DNA of 64,000 bases from Bartonella sp. DGB1 (GTDB lineage: Bacteria > Pseudomonadota > Alphaproteobacteria > Rhizobiales > Rhizobiaceae): the NCBI RefSeq assembly GCF_041345015.1, contig NZ_CP166769.1, positions 496,001 to 560,000 on the forward strand, in the 5' to 3' direction. Shown here in pieces: positions 10,817-20,491 of this stretch (its first letter is position 1; each line of letters opens with the position of its first letter). The translations under genes and the position numbers were made by a program. The notes beneath the pieces were generated by a model. It did not search any database, was not told where the DNA came from, and saw only the letters and a program-made list of their open reading frames with translations.

Positions 10817-11584
10817 ATGTGGCAAAATAGAAAATTGCTTAGCCTATTGATGACCTTGAGTTTTATTGTTTTGCTACCGGCGTGTTCTTCAGTTAATAAT
10901 AACAAGAGATTAAAAATATTAGAAGCAGCACCCCCAGAAGAGCTATTTGAACTAGCGCAACAAGATATGGACGAGGGTAAGTTTGATGCTGCTTTAGTTA
11001 AATATTCTATCATTAATAAAAAAGATCTTTTTTCACCTTGGGCAGAGGCATCTTTATTAGCTGAAGCGGAGCTAAGTTATCATTTAGGTCAGTTTGATGA
11101 GGCAGAAGATGCTGGTAAAAGATATCTGCAATTATACCCTAGTTCAAATAGATTGGAATATATATATTATTTAATTGCTAACTCAGTATTTGCTAAAATT
11201 TCTGACATCGATAGAGATCAATCTATAAGTCATGAAGCAATTGATTGGTTTAGAAGAGTAATTAAAATAAATCCTAATTCCTCTTATGCTAAAGATGCAA
11301 AAGAGAAAATAGAAATTGCACGTAATCAAATAGCTGGACAAGAAATGGAAGTAGGTAGATATTATCAACAACAACACTCTTATGTGGCTGCTATTAATAG
11401 ATTTGAAACAGTCATAAATGACTTTGGTGATACTAAACAAGTACCAGAAGCTTTAGCTAGATTAGTGGAATCATATATAGCTATTGGAATAAGTTCTTCA
11501 GCACAGAAATATGCTTTAGTGTTAGAAAAAAATTATCCTAATAGTGAATGGTATGGATATGTTAATTCACTATTAACACAGTAA
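10817..11584 (+). CDS. bamD: Outer membrane assembly lipoprotein BamD
   Basis: BamD is the essential lipoprotein partner of BamA in inserting beta-barrel proteins into the outer membrane. The 255-residue product starts with a lipoprotein signal peptide (hydrophobic core, lipobox ending LLPAC at about residue 23). TPR-like helical repeats follow, such as LFELAQQDMDEGKFDAALVKY and ELSYHLGQFDEAEDAGKRYL, matching the ComL/BamD family in length and layout. TTGGAG is upstream. It lies directly after ftsZ, where alphaproteobacteria often have lpxC in between; no lpxC is present in the 94-base gap. Confidence 0.93.
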   Translation: MWQNRKLLSLLMTLSFIVLLPACSSVNNNKRLKILEAAPPEELFELAQQDMDEGKFDAALVKYSIINKKDLFSPWAEASLLAEAELSYHLGQFDEAEDAGKRYLQLYPSSNRLEYIYYLIANSVFAKISDIDRDQSISHEAIDWFRRVIKINPNSSYAKDAKEKIEIARNQIAGQEMEVGRYYQQQHSYVAAINRFETVINDFGDTKQVPEALARLVESYIAIGISSSAQKYALVLEKNYPNSEWYGYVNSLLTQ

Positions 11585-11626
11585 TTATGTTACAGTACAA
11601 GCATAAATTTTATGGAGCTTGTTAAT

Positions 11627-13303
11627 ATGTTATCACATATATCTGTTAGAGATATTGTTTTAATTGATAAGTTAGAAATTGATTTAACTCAAGGTTTTTC
11701 TGTCTTTACTGGAGAAACAGGTGCAGGAAAGTCTATTTTATTAGATGCTCTTGCACTTGCATTAGGTGGTCGTGGGGATGCAGCCTTGGTAAGGGCAGAG
11801 ATGCCATACGGTAGTGTATCAGTAGTTTTTGATCTAGATAATAATCACCCGGCTAATGATTTTTTAAGGGCTAATGATTTTGAAGTTGAAGATAGGCTTA
11901 TTTTAAGAAGAATACAATATAGAGATGGAAAATCTAAAGCTTATATTAATGACAAAATTACTAGTATAGCTTTTTTAAAAACTTTAGGTAAAAAATTAGT
12001 AGAATTGCATGGTCAACATGCTGATAGAGCGTTCATTGATATTGATGCTCATATGGATATATTAGATAATTTTGGTAATTTATTCGAACAACGTAATAAA
12101 GTAGAAGAAACTTACCAGGTTTGGCATCAATTAAATAAAAAGTTAGATGAACATAAAGAGAAAATTTTAAATTCCGCTAGAGAGGAAGAATATTTAAAAG
12201 CAAGTGTCGCTGAATTGGCTAAGTTAAATGTTATTCAAGGAGAGGAAGAAGATTTAGCACAAAAAAGAGCTAATTTAATGAAAATAGAAAAAATTGCTAC
12301 TGATATTAGTGATTTTGAAAAATTTATTTCTGGTCAGCATTCGCCTATTGCGCCCTTAGCAAATTTTTTACGACGTTTTGAAAGAAAAGAGCCAGAGGAA
12401 CAAAAAATATTAGAACCTTTAATCATTTCTTTAGATAAAATTGTTACTGAATTAAATGAATTAGATTATAATATTTCTGCTTTATTAAATGGATTAGATT
12501 TTAATGAAAACGAATTAGAAGACACAGAACAGAGATTATTTGCTTTGCGGGCGGCTTCACGTAAATATAATGTTTCAGTAGATATGTTGCCTAAGTTATT
12601 ATCAGACTATGAAAATTCTTTATTAACATTAGAGAATGACACAATTTTAGAAACTAAATTAGTACAACAATTGGATTTGGCTTATAAAAATTATTGCTGT
12701 GAAGCTGAGCAATTATCTAAATTGCGAGAGGATGCTGCACACAAATTAATGGAGGCAATGCAACAAGAATTAAATAATTTAAAGTTAGGACAAGCTACAT
12801 TCATTGTAAAAATATTTAGCGATAATAATATTACTAAAACAACTGGGTTTGATAAAATAGAATTTTGGGTGCAAACTAATCCAAATACTGTAGCGGGTCC
12901 AATGATGAAAGTTGCGTCAGGTGGAGAATTAGCTCGTTTACTATTAGCTTTAAAAGTTTGCATAGCAGAAAATGATAGTGTGGCAACTTTGGTATTTGAT
13001 GAGATAGATACAGGTGTGTCAGGAGCCGTTTCTGCTGCTATTGGTCAACATTTAGCAAAATTATCAAAAAAAGTACAAACTTTATGTGTGACTCATGCTG
13101 CTCAAGTAGCAGCTTATGCGACTAATCATTTTTTAATTCAGAAATCAACACTGGATGAAAGCTCTTCAGCTACTAATATTTATAAGATTAGCGCTGAACA
13201 ACGACAGGAAGAATTAGCTCGTTTATTGTCAGGTGATAAAATAACTTCAGAAGCAAGAGCTGCAGCTAATAGTTTATTATTGGAAACTATAAGTTCATAT
13301 TAG
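11627..13303 (+). CDS. recN: DNA repair protein RecN
   Basis: RecN is an SMC-like ATPase that acts in double-strand break repair. The protein has an N-terminal Walker A (TGETGAGKSILLDALALALGG), a long coiled coil with QHADRAFIDID near its start, then the ABC signature (KVASGGELARLLLALK) and Walker B (TLVFDEIDTGVSG). An upstream ATG at 11612 would add five residues, but GGAG inside that stretch is well spaced for the ATG at 11627, which also gives the family's usual beginning. Degenerate copies of the last 130 bases of this gene follow its stop codon. Confidence 0.95.
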   Translation: MLSHISVRDIVLIDKLEIDLTQGFSVFTGETGAGKSILLDALALALGGRGDAALVRAEMPYGSVSVVFDLDNNHPANDFLRANDFEVEDRLILRRIQYRDGKSKAYINDKITSIAFLKTLGKKLVELHGQHADRAFIDIDAHMDILDNFGNLFEQRNKVEETYQVWHQLNKKLDEHKEKILNSAREEEYLKASVAELAKLNVIQGEEEDLAQKRANLMKIEKIATDISDFEKFISGQHSPIAPLANFLRRFERKEPEEQKILEPLIISLDKIVTELNELDYNISALLNGLDFNENELEDTEQRLFALRAASRKYNVSVDMLPKLLSDYENSLLTLENDTILETKLVQQLDLAYKNYCCEAEQLSKLREDAAHKLMEAMQQELNNLKLGQATFIVKIFSDNNITKTTGFDKIEFWVQTNPNTVAGPMMKVASGGELARLLLALKVCIAENDSVATLVFDEIDTGVSGAVSAAIGQHLAKLSKKVQTLCVTHAAQVAAYATNHFLIQKSTLDESSSATNIYKISAEQRQEELARLLSGDKITSEARAAANSLLLETISSY

Positions 13304-13312
13304 TGGTTTAGT

Positions 13313-13700
13313 TAAAATTATTTATAAAATTAATACTGAACAAATAGTAATAGATTTGCTTTATTGGTGTTAGGTAATAAATCATTTCACTAATAAATCC
13401 TGAGTTAATATATAATTATTAGGTGATATTAATAAGTTAGTTTAAATTCTTTATAAGCTCAATGCTGAACCATAATAGTAGTAGTTAATTTTGTCAGATA
13501 ATAAAATAATTTCCGCGATAGATACGCAGCGAATAGTTTATTATTAAAGATAATTAGTTGATATTAGTGGTTAGCTAGAATTATTTATAAGATTAATGCT
13601 GAACAATAATAGCCAAGTAGTTAATTTTGTCAGGTAATGCAATGACTTTATAAGCAAAAAACTAGTTAATATATTGATGAGAGCATTAATTAATATTATT
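13313..13700 (+). pseudogene. Three degenerate tandem copies of the recN 3' end
   Basis: The roughly 400-base spacer between recN and ligA has no open gene. It contains three imperfect repeats that resemble the last part of recN (about 13179-13312). Anchors are TTTATAAGATTA and GCTGAACAA in recN, recurring as TTTATAAAATTAATACTGAACAA at 13321, TTTATAAGCTCAATGCTGAAC at 13450 and TTTATAAGATTAATGCTGAACAA at 13584. The second copy also retains TAATAGTTTATTATT and GATATTAGTGG from the recN end. Spacing is 142, 129 and 134 bases. Stops and indels break all frames. These are seen in the sequence; calling them decayed tandem duplications is inference. Confidence 0.75.
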
Positions 13701-13710
13701 TGGAGTAATT

Positions 13711-15834
13711 ATGAATTTTGATTCAGAGTTTAATGAAAAACAAGAAATATATAAGTTAATTGAACAAATAAATAGACATGACTATCTTTATTATAGTCTG
13801 GATAATCCAGAGATAGATGACGATGAATATGATATGTTGCGTCGTAAATTACATATATTAGTTAAAAAATATCCTGATTTAGAACATATTGCTAGTCAGA
13901 CATTAAATAAAGTTGGAGCTAAACCATCAGAAAAATTAGCTAAAATAACTTATAAAGTTCCTATGTTATCTTTAGATAATGCTTTTTCTGCAGAAGATGT
14001 AGAAGAATTTTTAACTAGAGTTAGAAATTATTTATCTTTAGGTATAGATGACAATATTTCACTCACAGCAGAACCTAAAATTGACGGATTATCTTTATCA
14101 TTACGTTATGAAAAAGGTATATTAGTTCAGGCTTCGACAAGGGGTGATGGTACAAATGGAGAAAATGTTACACAAAATGCTAAGATGATTGCAGATATCC
14201 CTTTAAAATTACACGGTAAAAACATTCCTGATATCTTAGAAGTTAGAGGAGAATGTTACATGCAAAAATCTGATTTTTTTGCATTAAATAATGATAGTAG
14301 TTTAATTATATCTGCAGATAGCAAACAGAAATCAAAATTTGCTACACCAAGAAATGCCGCCGCTGGTTCATTAAGGCAATTAGATACTGATATTATTGCA
14401 GAACGAAAATTAAGATTTTTTGTATATGCTTGGGGTGAGATTTCATATTTACCAGCTAATAGTCAGTTTGGAATGATTGAGAAATTTGCTGAATATGGCT
14501 TTATAGTTAATCCTATGCTTAAGTTATGCTATTCGTTACAAGATTTATTAGATCATTATGAATATATAAAAAGCCAAAGAGATGAATTAAATTACGATAT
14601 TGATGGTGTTGTTTATAAAATAAATGATTTACAGCAGCAAAAAAGATTAGGGGCTGTCTCTAGAGCACCACGTTGGGCTATCGCACATAAATTTCCTGCT
14701 GAAAAGAAAATTACTAAAATTAATAAAATTGATGTTCAAGTAGGGCGTACTGGAGTGTTAACTCCTGTTGCTATTTTAGAACCAGTAACGATAGGCGGTG
14801 TTACTATTACTAGAGCTACCTTACATAATGAAGATTATATTGCGGGTAGATCGACTAATGGAAAAATAATAAGAGAGGGCAGAGATATAAGGGTTGGCGA
14901 TACTGTTATAATACAAAGGGCTGGCGATGTAATACCACAAGTAGTGGATGTTATTATTGAAAAACGTCAGTTAAACTCTGAGCCTTTTAGATTTCCAAAT
15001 AATTGTCCTGTTTGTGGTAGTCCTATTGTTAAAGAAGAGGGCGAAAATATTAAACGATGCACAGGATTTTTTAATTGTTCTGCTCAAGCCATTGAGCGAT
15101 TAAAACATTTTGTATCACGTGATGCATTTAATATTGAAGGATTAGCAGAAAAAAAGCTCAAATTTTTATTTGAGATAGAAAATGAGGATTTAAAAATTAA
15201 AAATCCCGTAGATATTTTTACCTTGGAAAAAAGACAAAAAAACTCCTTACAGAAGTTAGATAAATTATATAGATTTGGAGAAGATTCTGTAAAAAATTTA
15301 TTTAATGCTATAAATAATAGTCGTCTAATTCCTTTATATCGTTTTATTTATGCGTTAGGAATTCCTCATATTGGTTTAACAACTTCGAAAAATATTGCGG
15401 AACAATATCTTACTTATGAAAATTTTTTACAAGCGGTTGAGCAACGTCTTTTAGTTAATATTGACTCTTTAGGTGAAATAATGGCCGAGGCCATTTATCA
15501 GTTTTTTGCGGAAACTAATAATATCAATTTGTTAGATAATTTATTAAAAGAAATAACAATCTTACCGCAAGAAAGAATAATAATAGAGAAGGATTCACCT
15601 ATAGCAGGTAAAACAATTGTTTTTACTGGATCTTTAAATAATATGTCTAGAAGTGAAGCTAAAACACAAGCCAAAAGATTAGGCGCAAAAGTTGTATCAG
15701 CTATTTCGAGTAAAGTTGATATTTTAATTATAGGAGAAAAATCTAGTAGTAAAAAGGCTAAAGCAGAATTATTAAATATACAAATCATGCCACAAGATGA
15801 ATGGTTTAAAATTTTAAAAGAATATCAAGATTAA
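13711..15834 (+). CDS. ligA: NAD-dependent DNA ligase LigA
   Basis: LigA seals nicks in replication and repair using NAD+. The 707-residue protein contains the Ia domain, the adenylation motif EPKIDG with its catalytic lysine near residue 118, and the OB-fold region (VGRTGVLTPVA). A four-cysteine zinc finger (CPVCG...CTGFFNCSA), helix-hairpin-helix repeats and a C-terminal BRCT domain (AGKTIVFTGSL through PQDEWF) complete it. Length is slightly above the usual 670. TTGGAG lies upstream of the ATG. It is separated from recN by decayed recN fragments and followed by decayed putA fragments. Confidence 0.97.
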   Translation: MNFDSEFNEKQEIYKLIEQINRHDYLYYSLDNPEIDDDEYDMLRRKLHILVKKYPDLEHIASQTLNKVGAKPSEKLAKITYKVPMLSLDNAFSAEDVEEFLTRVRNYLSLGIDDNISLTAEPKIDGLSLSLRYEKGILVQASTRGDGTNGENVTQNAKMIADIPLKLHGKNIPDILEVRGECYMQKSDFFALNNDSSLIISADSKQKSKFATPRNAAAGSLRQLDTDIIAERKLRFFVYAWGEISYLPANSQFGMIEKFAEYGFIVNPMLKLCYSLQDLLDHYEYIKSQRDELNYDIDGVVYKINDLQQQKRLGAVSRAPRWAIAHKFPAEKKITKINKIDVQVGRTGVLTPVAILEPVTIGGVTITRATLHNEDYIAGRSTNGKIIREGRDIRVGDTVIIQRAGDVIPQVVDVIIEKRQLNSEPFRFPNNCPVCGSPIVKEEGENIKRCTGFFNCSAQAIERLKHFVSRDAFNIEGLAEKKLKFLFEIENEDLKIKNPVDIFTLEKRQKNSLQKLDKLYRFGEDSVKNLFNAINNSRLIPLYRFIYALGIPHIGLTTSKNIAEQYLTYENFLQAVEQRLLVNIDSLGEIMAEAIYQFFAETNNINLLDNLLKEITILPQERIIIEKDSPIAGKTIVFTGSLNNMSRSEAKTQAKRLGAKVVSAISSKVDILIIGEKSSSKKAKAELLNIQIMPQDEWFKILKEYQD

Positions 15835-15856
15835 ATATCTTTTAATTATTAAAAGC

Positions 15857-16279
15857 TAAATTTTTAGACAGTTAATAGCTAAAGTCTATATCATAGGTTA
15901 ACATTATCTAGCTGCAGAAGTTAGTATTGTTAGACTTTCTAAATGTTCTAAGAATGAACGTTCTAGTTTAATATTGCTTTTACTATGGTCTATTCTTGAA
16001 TGGAGATTATTTCACCATTTTTACTAGCGATTTTTTGAGCTAATTCTGGTAATGCTTATGCACTACCGTGATAAATAACGAAGTTATTGACGTTATCATC
16101 TAGCCAGTTATCAGTTGATGTAATAGATGACTTCAGTTCTTCAGGTAAATCATTATACATAGATAATATATGTTCTTTTTTCTCAAAATAACTTTAGCAT
16201 TTATTGCTAATATTACACACATCTGTATTAAAGCATCGTCTAATGATATACCTAGGATATTTTATGAGGTGATAAATGA
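15857..16279 (-). pseudogene. Decayed copy of the putA 3' end
   Basis: This stretch closely parallels the intact putA 3' end at about 16681-17105, read on the same strand. It starts with the TAATTTTTAGA-like sequence just beyond the putA stop. Shared blocks include TTCTAAGAATGAACGTTCTAG, GGAGATTATTTCACCATTTTT, CATCTAGCCAGTTATCAGTT, TTCAGGTAAATCATTATA and CACACATCTGTATTAAAGCATC. Small deletions and substitutions disrupt the frame, so no protein of the C-terminal PutA domain could be made. It lies between ligA and putA, downstream of the putA terminator. The similarity is direct observation; duplication followed by decay is inference. Confidence 0.85.
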
Positions 16280-16606
16280 TAAGCATTCATTGTTACCATG
16301 CTGAATAACGTTAATAATATTCAGGTCATCATCTAACTGATGGTTAGTTATTATAATAGCTAATTTGAGTTCTTCAGGTAAATCATTATATATAGATAAT
16401 ATATGTTCTTTTTTTCAAAAATAACTTTAGCATTTATTGCTAATATTGCACACATCTGTATTAAAGCATCGTCTAATGATGTACCTAGGATATTTTATGA
16501 GGTGATAAATAATAAGCATTCATTGTTACCATGCTGAATAACGTTAATAATATTCAGGTCATCATCTAACTGATGGTTAGTTATTATAATAGCTAATTTG
16601 AGTTCT
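16280..16606 (-). repeat. 233-bp tandem repeat derived from the putA 3' end
   Basis: A second-order repeat follows the first putA fragment. The block starting AAGCATTCATTGTTACCATG at 16281 recurs at 16514 and runs on to about 16606, a period of 233 bases. Copies are nearly identical through TGAATAACGTTAATAATATTC and CATCTAACTGATGGTTAG. The unit itself is a diverged version of the putA segment near 16882-17000: the order GTGATAAATAACG, CATCTAGCCAGTTATCAGTT, TTCAGGTAAATCATTATATA is kept. No open frame survives. The near identity of the two units compared with their divergence from putA suggests a later expansion. Confidence 0.8.
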
Positions 16607-16648
16607 GGTAGGCGTTAATAGTATATATTTTAATATCTATATTATTAA

Positions 16649-16685
16649 TTATCCTCTAATGACTAATCATTAGAGGATAATTTTT
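16649..16685 (-). terminator. putA terminator hairpin
   Basis: A perfect 14-bp stem (16649-16662 with 16667-16680) and a four-base loop lie six bases beyond the putA stop codon. AT-rich runs flank both sides, including TTTTT on the plus strand. Position fits a rho-independent terminator for the minus-strand putA transcript, possibly acting in both directions. Confidence 0.75.
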
Positions 16686-16691
16686 AGATAG

Positions 16692-19600
16692 TTAAAAGTC
16701 TATGGTCATTAAGCTAACATTACCACCTGCAGCAGCAGTATTTATACTTTCAGAGTGTTCTAAGAATAAACGTTCTAGTTTAATGTTGCTTTTACCATGG
16801 TCTATTCTTTGAATGGAGATTATTTCACCATTTTTACTAGCGATTTTCTGAGCTAATTCTGGTAATGATTCTGCACTACCGTGATAAATAACGCTGTTAA
16901 TATTGACGTTATCATCTAGCCAGTTATCAGTTAATGTAATAGATGATTTTAGTTCTTCAGGTAAATCATTATATATAGATAATATATGTTCTTTTTTCTC
17001 AAAAATAACTTTAGCATTTATTGATAATATTGCACACATCTGTATTAAAGCATCATCTATGTTAGATGATATACCTAGGATATTTTTACGAGGAGATAAA
17101 TAATAATTATTCAATTCTCCTGTAGGTCCAGTAAGCTGATAAATATAATCAAGTAAAGAAAAAGAAAAATAATGGTTCCATACAGAAATTATATGATTTT
17201 TTTGATTCTTCTCTAACCAAGCAAGGAAGGTTTTCTGTACACTATTATAATTATGTTGATTTTTACAACGTAAAACTACAGAAGGTGAAGTCGCAATTTG
17301 ATCTATAGTTAATTCAGGATAATCAGATAAAAAACGATACAGATAAAGAGGACCACCTGCTTTTGGACCAGTTCCAGATAATTTTTCACCTCCAAACGGT
17401 TGGACTCCTACAACGGCGCCTACCATATTACGGTTAACATACATATTACCTACTTCAGCATTATTTAAGACTAAGTCAATTGTGCTATCGATACGTGTTT
17501 GTAATCCTAAAGTTAGTCCATAACCACTTGCATTTATTTGTTGTATTAATTCTGCTAATTCAGACTGTTTAAAAGTTATTACATGTAATACTGGTCCAAA
17601 AATTTCTTTTTTTAGTTGGTTGAAATTTTGTAACTTAACTAAGGTTGGAGCGACAAAATAACTATTATCTGATTTATTATTAATAAAATCAATATGTTGT
17701 TGAGATTGATAAATCTCGTAACCGGCATCTTTACAATCTTTTACATGTTGTAAAATATTGTCTTGAGATTTTTTATCAATAACAGGACCAATGTCATTAG
17801 ATAATATACGAGGGTCACCTAAACGTAATTCGTCCATTGCTCCTTTTAACATAGTTAAGGTTTTTTCTGCTATTTCTTCTTGTAAGCACAAAATTCTTAA
17901 TGCTGAACATCTTTGACCAGCGCTATCAAAAGCAGAAGCAATAACATTGGTTACTACTTGTTCGGTTAAAGCAGAAGAATCAACTATCATAGCGTTAATT
18001 CCTCCAGTTTCTGCTATTAAAGGTATTTCTTGACCAGCCTTACAATTTTGAGATAATTGAGAATGTAAGTTTTTTGCTACTTCTGTGGATCCAGTAAAAC
18101 AAACAGCAGCGATATCTGGATTAGAAACTAATGCATTACCAACGGTAGAACCTCTACCTAATACTAATTGTAAAGCAGATTTTGGCAAGCCAGCTTCATA
18201 AAATAATTTCACTGCTTCAAAAGCTATTAAAGGAGTTTGGTCAGATGGTTTAGCTATAACGCTGTTACCAGCTGCTAAAGCAGCAGCTATTTGACCAGTG
18301 AAGATAGCAAGAGGAAAATTCCAAGGACTGATACAAGCAACTACACCTAGAGCTTTATGTTTATCATTATTGAAATTTTGCTTTATCTCAGCGCTATAAT
18401 AGCGTAAAAAATCTATCGCTTCTCTTATTTCTGCAACGGCATTATTGCAAGTTTTACCAGCTTCTCTAACTAAGATATTAATCAATGAAGGAATACGACT
18501 TTCCATTAGATCAGCTGTTTTTAGTAGAATATTAGCTCTTACTTCAGGAGAAACACGTTTATACTGATCAAAAGCATCTTTAGCTACATTGACAATATTA
18601 GGAATAGAATCAAGATTAATTTTACTACAGCTTCCTATTATATCAGTTGGATCAGCAGGATTTATTACTGATTTTGGTTCTTCAGCTATATAATCATGGT
18701 TAACTAAAGGAGTAGCTATTATTTTATCAGTTTCTATTGTTGCTAAATCAGCTTGTAATTGTGATAAGGTTTTTTCATCTGAAAAATCTAACCCGAAAGA
18801 ATTATCCCTTTGGCTACCATATAAATTACGAGGTAAGCTAATAACTGGATGAGGTGAACCTATTTCCACATTATTATTTGCTGCATCTTCTTCTACTTGA
18901 GTAGCCGGATCAACTAATAATTCCTCTAAAGAGATATTAGGATCAGAAATGCGATTTACAAAAGAACTATTAGCACCATTTTCTAACAACCGTCTAACTA
19001 AATAAGCAAGTAAGGTTTCATGTGTACCTACAGGAGCATATATACGACATGGAACACCTAAGCCATTTTCAGCTTTTGGTTTCGTTACATTTGCATATAA
19101 GCTTTCTCCCATTCCATGTAAACATTGAAATTCATATGACTTATCACTGCCTGCCATATGATATACAGCACTAAGAGTGTAAGCATTATGCGTCGCAAAT
19201 TGTGGATAAATATATTCTTGGGCATCAAGCAAATATTTTGCACAAGCTAAATAGGAAATATCTGTATGCATTTTGCGAGTATATACTGGATAATCTGTTT
19301 GACCATCTACTTGTGCTAGCTTTATTTCACTATCCCAATAAGCACCTTTAACTAAACGTACCATCAAGCGATGTCCGCTACGTTTTGCTAAATCAATCAG
19401 TTCTTTAATTACAAAAGGACAACGTTTTTGATAAGCTTGTATAACAAAACCTATACCGTTCCAATTTTCAAGCTCTTTTTCAAAGCATAATTTTTCTAAT
19501 AAATCTAACGATAATTCTAAACGGTTACTTTCTTCTGCATCGATATTAATACCAATATTATATTTTTTTGCTAGTAAAGTTAAAGATTTTAAACGACCAT

Positions 19601-20459
19601 ATAATATATCCATTACTTGATCGAGGTGCGATCTTTCATATCGAGGATATAAAGCAGATAATTTTATTGAGATACCAGCTTTACTATAAATATCTGCATC
19701 TACATTAGAATTTTTACCGATGGCGTTAATGGCATTTTCATATGATAGTAAATATTGTTTTGCATCAGCTTCTGTTAGTGCAGCTTCACCTAACATATCA
19801 TAGGAATAGCGGTAACCCTTTTTTTCATAAGGTATAGCCTTAGATAAAGCATCTTGAATAGTTTCACCCATTACAAATTGTTCACCCATTAAGCGCATAG
19901 CATAATCCACTGCTTTACGTATGATAGGGGTACCACTTTTGTTTAACAATTTTAATAAAGAGCTACTTAAGTGAGATTCTTTAGGTGTCTCAACTAATTT
20001 ACCAGTAATTACTAACCCCCAAGTAGCTGCATTTACGAAAATAGATTTACTTTTACCTATGTGATTATACCAATCACGTTGCGCTATTTTATCTTTAATT
20101 AATAAATCACGCGTTTGCTTATCAGGAATACGTAATAAAGCTTCAGCTAAGCACATTAAAGATATTCCTTCCTCAGAGGAAAGAGAAAATTCTTGTAAAA
20201 GATTTTGTACTAATCTAGAACGACCTTTATTATTATTTTTATCGCGTAATGATTTTGCTAGTGAATGAGCTGTTCTTTTGACATCAGCTTTTATAGTTTC
20301 ATCTAGTTTTGCATCATTTAGTAAATTTTTTATTGCATCTTTCTCTGACATTCGATAAGCATCTGTAATTTTTTGACGTAAATCAGATGGTGGAGTAGAG
20401 GATAATAAAAAATCGAAGCTAGAGTTAGGAGTATTTTTTACTTTATTAGTAATTGTCAT
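16692..20459 (-). CDS. putA: Bifunctional proline dehydrogenase / L-glutamate gamma-semialdehyde dehydrogenase PutA
   Basis: PutA oxidises proline to glutamate in two channelled steps, feeding electrons to the membrane. The 1255-residue protein has the FAD proline dehydrogenase barrel (NIDAEESNRLEL, LVKGAYWDSEIK, FATHNAYTL, YAPVGTHETLLAYLVRRLLENGANSSF). The NAD aldehyde dehydrogenase domain follows (SPWNFPLAIFTGQIAAAL, FTGSTEVAK, AETGGINA, catalytic cysteine in SAGQRCSA). About 200 further residues form the C-terminal domain of longer PutA types. The N-terminus lacks the ribbon-helix-helix DNA-binding domain, so it is not expected to repress its own gene. It is last in a minus-strand run after pepP. 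Confidence 0.96.
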   Translation of the reverse strand: MTITNKVKNTPNSSFDFLLSSTPPSDLRQKITDAYRMSEKDAIKNLLNDAKLDETIKADVKRTAHSLAKSLRDKNNNKGRSRLVQNLLQEFSLSSEEGISLMCLAEALLRIPDKQTRDLLIKDKIAQRDWYNHIGKSKSIFVNAATWGLVITGKLVETPKESHLSSSLLKLLNKSGTPIIRKAVDYAMRLMGEQFVMGETIQDALSKAIPYEKKGYRYSYDMLGEAALTEADAKQYLLSYENAINAIGKNSNVDADIYSKAGISIKLSALYPRYERSHLDQVMDILYGRLKSLTLLAKKYNIGINIDAEESNRLELSLDLLEKLCFEKELENWNGIGFVIQAYQKRCPFVIKELIDLAKRSGHRLMVRLVKGAYWDSEIKLAQVDGQTDYPVYTRKMHTDISYLACAKYLLDAQEYIYPQFATHNAYTLSAVYHMAGSDKSYEFQCLHGMGESLYANVTKPKAENGLGVPCRIYAPVGTHETLLAYLVRRLLENGANSSFVNRISDPNISLEELLVDPATQVEEDAANNNVEIGSPHPVISLPRNLYGSQRDNSFGLDFSDEKTLSQLQADLATIETDKIIATPLVNHDYIAEEPKSVINPADPTDIIGSCSKINLDSIPNIVNVAKDAFDQYKRVSPEVRANILLKTADLMESRIPSLINILVREAGKTCNNAVAEIREAIDFLRYYSAEIKQNFNNDKHKALGVVACISPWNFPLAIFTGQIAAALAAGNSVIAKPSDQTPLIAFEAVKLFYEAGLPKSALQLVLGRGSTVGNALVSNPDIAAVCFTGSTEVAKNLHSQLSQNCKAGQEIPLIAETGGINAMIVDSSALTEQVVTNVIASAFDSAGQRCSALRILCLQEEIAEKTLTMLKGAMDELRLGDPRILSNDIGPVIDKKSQDNILQHVKDCKDAGYEIYQSQQHIDFINNKSDNSYFVAPTLVKLQNFNQLKKEIFGPVLHVITFKQSELAELIQQINASGYGLTLGLQTRIDSTIDLVLNNAEVGNMYVNRNMVGAVVGVQPFGGEKLSGTGPKAGGPLYLYRFLSDYPELTIDQIATSPSVVLRCKNQHNYNSVQKTFLAWLEKNQKNHIISVWNHYFSFSLLDYIYQLTGPTGELNNYYLSPRKNILGISSNIDDALIQMCAILSINAKVIFEKKEHILSIYNDLPEELKSSITLTDNWLDDNVNINSVIYHGSAESLPELAQKIASKNGEIISIQRIDHGKSNIKLERLFLEHSESINTAAAGGNVSLMTIDF

Positions 20460-20491
20460 ATCTTTTCCGTTTAAATAATAAGAACGTTAAT

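Noticed and set aside
13304-13710. tRNA or other structured RNA in the recN-ligA spacer
   Set aside because: No cloverleaf or conserved T-loop; similarity to the recN end accounts for the pattern.
16903-17103. Plus-strand frame opposite the putA end
   Set aside because: Shadow of the putA coding strand; no ribosome site and no family match.
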